This document shows, piece by piece, positions 60,307 through 64,000 of a stretch of 64,000 bases of DNA (position 1 is the first letter of the stretch; each line of letters begins with the position of its first letter). Where the stretch lies: positions 1,612,001 to 1,676,000 of the forward strand of contig CM055615.1 in assembly GCA_029379385.1 (NCBI GenBank), in the 5' to 3' direction. Under the pieces are notes generated by a model, which saw only the letters and a program-made list of their open reading frames with translations, searched no databases and was not told where the DNA came from. Source of the DNA: Quillaja saponaria. Taxonomy: Eukaryota > Streptophyta > Magnoliopsida > Fabales > Quillajaceae. The position numbers and the translations under genes are program-made.

Positions 60307-60689
60307 ACCTTTTTAGCTTTTTCGACTCTTTGTATTTGCAAAATCTCCTGCTCATCCTTTGATGTCTTCGAGTTTGAATTTTTTTCAAAGGTTGATTCGT
60401 CTATTCCTCGAAAAATAAAGAACAATGCCTTCTTATCCTTCTTACGTGCTTCCTTCATCGCCATCTTTTAGGCGTTTGGTAAAGCTACTTCGGCAGTACC
60501 TTTTTAGCTTTTTCGACTCTTTGTAGATGCAAAATCTCATGCACATCCTTTGATGTCTTTGAGTATGAATTTTTTTCAAAGGTTGATTCGTCAATTCCTC
60601 GAAAAATAAAGAACAATGCCTTCTTATCCTTCTTACGTGCTTCCTTCATCGCCGTCTTTTAGGCAGTTTGGTAAAGCTACTTCGGCAGT
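60307..60689 (-). repeat. Tandem duplication of about 191 bp inside the copia gag
   Basis: Copy 1 at 60307-60497 and copy 2 at 60498-60689 share nearly identical sequence from ACCTTTTTAGC to CGGCAGT. The duplicated part covers the KEARKKDKKAL region of gag. Confidence 0.9.
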
Positions 60690-60878
60690 TTTATTTGTAG
60701 ACTTAGTGTACCCGTTTTCAACAATTTTCATAAATCTCGTGACCCAAGTAGAATTTTCATTTGGATGCTCTAGTTCCCATAATTTGTCTTCATTAACTTT
60801 GAGATTTAAGGATAATTCATGTTGGCCATCTCTTCACCTTCTTGATATGAAGACACAAACTTTGGCTCTAAAACAGCT

Positions 60879-61295
60879 TGTTGGAAGCGTAATGGGCTCA
60901 CAAGCATATATTACTAATAAACTTTAATTACAAAACTCACACAACAAAACACTGTTGAACAAAATATTTCTCTCACACAAACTTGGTGTTTCAACACTCA
61001 AGTATTTTCCTCTTTTCTCTCTATTCTAGCTATGGCTAATTTTTTTCTCTCTCTTTATTTTCTATTTTTTATGTTATTACACTGTCTCCACTTAATAATA
61101 CAAATCAATAGTATAAATCCTATATATCGAAAATGGGCACTTCCATACTTTCAAGCTTTTGTCTAAAGCTTTGTTTTTTTTGCCTCGTCCATAAATTACT
61201 AGATAATGCTTATTTTAGTCAAATAGTTCTATTTAATAGATAATGTTTATATAGTCAAATAATTTTCTTAATAGTGAATGGTTTGACTTCTAACA
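60879..61295 (-). repeat. Single LTR of the truncated copia element
   Basis: 417 bp beginning TGTTGGAAG and ending TTCTAACA on the plus strand, giving the TG...CA ends of an LTR. On the minus strand it contains a TATATAAAC box (about 61236-61245). Next to it, a degenerate initiator-methionine tRNA primer site (TTTTAGAGCC) precedes gag. No second LTR is in the window. Confidence 0.65.
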
Positions 61296-62349
61296 TTTAT
61301 TTGAATATGGGTTTAATGCAGACAAAACTCAACATCTGACATTAAACTAATGTTGACATTTTTTTTCTCTAAACAGCATCAAGTCCTTTTATTTATTTTG
61401 TATAGGCAAGTTCTCAAGGACAATTTGACGGCCATAAGAGCTGTCAAAATTTTCGTAAGGTTTACAGTTCCAAAAGGTCCACCACATCACAAAAGAATGG
61501 GCCATAAAGAGACAAGTAAAAGAAAACAAATAGGGATTGATCTTTAATAGTGAACAGACTCCCCGGAAGTTGTGAAATCCATCACTCTAAGCCAAGCTTG
61601 TACAACTACCTTTCCCTTCTTATTTTTTGGCATTAAGTTCTTAATTGATTTCGAAAATAAGACTAGGGCTTCAAAATTTAAAGTTGAAACTATAATTAAG
61701 TGAACTAGAATTTATACTTTTCAAAAATGGCTAAATTGGTCATAACTGATAAACTTTATATCTCAATGTCAGATTGTTGGGAATCCAGTTCAAGTAAAAA
61801 GGCTACACCAATTAGACTGTTTCAGCAGGCTGGCATAGTTTTTTTTTAAAAGTAAGAAAATAGCAACTTTATTCTGTGGTGCATCACAGCCTCCATTTGT
61901 ACGAGTACAAATACTGCAAGTCCAAAAGGCAGCTAAACCCCCTATTCCTCTACTAATCTAACAGTGAAGTTTCTACAATTCTAAGTACAAAATTTAGTGC
62001 AGACAAAACTCAACATCTAACTAAATTAGTGCCAAATAACAAACACTATGAACTTGCTTAAGAATGTAAACAAAATTATTGAAACACACTCAAATCAGTA
62101 ATTCTCGTCCAGTTCCTAATGGAATAAGCAACACTTTCCAAGTTCACCAAAAGTCCGAATTTAGGTGAAGCACAACACTGGTCAATTGAGTAAAACCTTT
62201 CCAACAAGCAGCATCTACAACATATATCTTTAACATTGAAATATTTATAAAAGTTGCCACAGGCTAATTATGGAATATCCTTTATGGAAACCCAAAACCA
62301 AAGAATATTCATGTCTAAGAGAAGCTCTGGTCCCAAAAAGTGTATCTGT
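61296..62349. other. Spacer beside the copia LTR
   Basis: No gene supported. The right part (61840-62349) might be the 3' UTR of the candidate exon at 62350-62429. Confidence 0.35.
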
Positions 62350-62429
62350 TTATGTATCATTGATATCAGCTGCAACAACAGCTCCTTGAATCTCAGCCAT
62401 TTCAAGAGGGAACTTTTCCCTGACCTTGC
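62350..62429 (-). CDS. Candidate terminal exon of an unidentified gene
   Basis: Minus-strand sequence reads, after a CTAATCAG acceptor at 62430, KVREKFPLEMAEIQGAVVAA then DINDT and a TAA at 62352-62350. The composition is strongly protein-like and the splice acceptor is well formed. No upstream exon was found between 62430 and 64000, where a duplicated BAHD relic sits, so the rest may lie beyond the window or be lost. Family not recognised. Confidence 0.35.
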
Positions 62430-63144
62430 CTGATTAGAAGCGAAACAGCATTTGATTTACAACAAGAAAAATAATATAGACAAAAACTATAAGCTGCAGC
62501 CTAAGAAAAATCATACAAAAATGTTCAAGGTAAAATTCGGAAAAGGAATTAAAGGGAAAGAAGTAGAACCATACTGTCTTTCAGCAAGGTAACTTCTTAA
62601 AATAGGATGTATCAGAGAACTGATAAGATGGGACTCAAAATATACCGAAATAAACAGAGAAAGAAACACACTATTAAGAAAATGTTTAGTATGATGAAGC
62701 CTTTGTATTGCTACTCTAAATAAGAAATCCTGCAAATGCAGTTGATTATCAATCGAAAGATTACAAAATAATAATGAACAAAAAGTCATGGCTGCATGAG
62801 ACAGGGATACACAAATCTTCATGTAACCATAACTTTGTTTTGTATCAAGATTGAAAACGACGATAGCTCCAGCTACATATTTTCCAATATTAATATTTTC
62901 TTATACTCTTGATTATCATAATTCTTAATTATTTAAAGATCTGTCAATTTATATAAATGAAAAGAAAAGATTATCTGGCATTAGTTGCTACTGGTAGTGG
63001 CTATGTTAAATATTATATTATAGTGACTACATGATATGAATCAAATAGTTTTCAACGAGTCGTTGCCAGCCAACAAGTTCTTTATGTGTGTCAGACTATG
63101 ACAAGCTAATTTAGTAAAAGCTTAGTGCTTCACAGTTTGATAAA
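62430..63144. other. AT-rich spacer, possible intron
   Basis: If the candidate exon at 62350-62429 is real, this is intron. The minus frame at 62511-62822 has no recognisable domain. Confidence 0.3.
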
Positions 63145-63637
63145 TCAACTATAATCCAAAAATATATATTTTCTATAGAAAATGGATTCCACGTGGACAA
63201 AAATTACTACCTTCGTTGGTGAGGATCTAGATTCCACATTGACTGAAATTATTGCCTCTACACGAAGACGAACAACATCGAGAGATTTTGATTGCATTCC
63301 AAATTATTTGCTTTAATTTTCTTCCAGACTAGAAAATATATGGAGAGAGGAAGTTAAAGCACAAGACAATCATGTTTGGTAGTTGAGAAAACAAAAGTAA
63401 ATCTGAGAAAGAAGAAAGGAGACAAGCAGAATATCGTGTAGATTTAAACGGCAGTAATGGACAATTTTTCCTCTGAACTATGTCAAGCTGTGTGACACAA
63501 ACATACAACCTGCGGAAACCATGGCTGAAACAAATCTCAAATCCATAGCACCTGTTATTAATTTCCAAGTTTGAGATAAGTTGTATGTATAATCTTAATT
63601 AATTTCTGCAAATCATCTTTTAAACACAGAAATAAAA
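63145..63637 (-). pseudogene. Relic of a second BAHD gene: 3' end and flank only
   Basis: Collinear with 53588-54144 across the 3' flank and into the last codons of the BAHD gene (the TTCTGCAAATC and AAACACAGAAATAAAA words). Similarity then stops at about 63637, where the rest of the coding sequence should continue. It is therefore the remnant of a tandem or dispersed duplicate that was truncated inside the coding region. Confidence 0.7.
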
Positions 63638-64000
63638 ATTAAGTTTATATTAGTTTTTAAAATTTTAAGAACATAAACCTATGTTTACAATTACCTCTTG
63701 ATAAATATTTTTAAAAGTACTCCTGATTTTAAAAATTCAGCAGTAATATCTTAATTTTTTTTATAAAAATAAAAATTTACTTATTCTCTTTATAAAATAA
63801 TCACACTCTTGTAAATATTATCAAACGAAGCATAATACTCCATTCATGGTGGAGTACTGAATGAAGCGCCTTAATAAAATGAGAGGAATACTCTTGACAT
63901 CTTTGTGTAAAATATCCGAAGAAGTTTCATATATCAATTGAACACATACCTTATTATTTATTATATATATGTGGAAATCTTTAACATCCACATTGGAGGG
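63638..64000. other. AT-rich sequence at the window edge
   Basis: No gene or repeat boundary recognised. Confidence 0.4.

Larger units (their letters stand above)
57790..61295 (-). mobile_element. Truncated Ty1/copia retrotransposon
   Basis: In minus-strand order: LTR (61295-60879), degenerate primer site, gag from about 60829, an RG-rich stretch (59990-59800), protease region (about 59600), integrase (DRRGEYTSK and TPQQNG at about 58860-58740), acidic linker (58329-58042), and the first residues of reverse transcriptase (DEVFAPV, about 57840). The order protease-integrase-RT defines copia. RT beyond its start, RNase H and the 3' LTR are missing. The zinc-knuckle cysteines appear as tyrosines and the protease DTGA motif as DTYA. 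Many stops and frameshifts show it is inactive. Confidence 0.85.

Overview
The window is nuclear DNA of a flowering plant, almost certainly a eudicot. Split genes with GT-AG introns, AT-rich intergenic DNA and plant-only families (P-class PPR, OCTOPUS, NPF, BAHD, DIVARICATA-type MYB, laccase) all point that way. No sequence here fixes the species.

From the left: a two-exon DIVARICATA-like MYB gene (minus, 847-2110) is followed by about 4 kb of AT-rich spacer. A decayed hAT-like element of about 4.1 kb (6863-11011) has a perfect 8-bp target duplication and a probable nested insertion. A six-exon laccase of the LAC4/10/11/16 clade (minus, 11536-13748) carries a miR397 target site, a TATA box and an AC-I (ACCTACC) promoter element. 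An AT-rich stretch (14-21 kb) contains two non-autonomous Helitrons. The NPF8.1/PTR1 di-/tripeptide transporter gene (plus, 22852-25839) has a probable 1.4-kb leader intron. Next come a broken plastid-protein gene fragment, a SINE with long target duplications, and an intronless PPR gene orthologous to At3g09060 (minus, 29458-31533). An OCTOPUS (OPS, At3g09070-like) gene follows (minus, 33613-35629) with a one-base frameshift. The PPR-OPS adjacency matches Arabidopsis numbering and is a small block of conserved gene order.

The right half (36-64 kb) is dominated by mobile and repetitive DNA. It holds a LINE-type RNase H relic and a decayed gene relic near 44.6 kb. A 6.9-kb Mutator-like element (46640-53543) has roughly 310-bp terminal inverted repeats and a 10-bp target duplication. 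Inside it are a decayed transposase N-terminus, a minisatellite, a tandem array of about 525-bp units, and a second nested TIR element with a perfect 8-bp target duplication. Beyond it lie a frameshifted BAHD acyltransferase gene (54099-55545), a truncated Ty1/copia element (57.8-61.3 kb) and a relic of a duplicated BAHD 3' end (63.1-63.6 kb).

The genes do not form one pathway; this is ordinary eukaryotic gene order. The laccase works in lignin polymerisation, OPS in phloem differentiation, NPF8.1 in peptide uptake, and the PPR protein in organelle RNA metabolism. The least expected structures are the nested transposons at 46.6-53.5 kb and the single-base frameshifts in OPS and BAHD. Each frameshift could be an assembly error or a real lesion.
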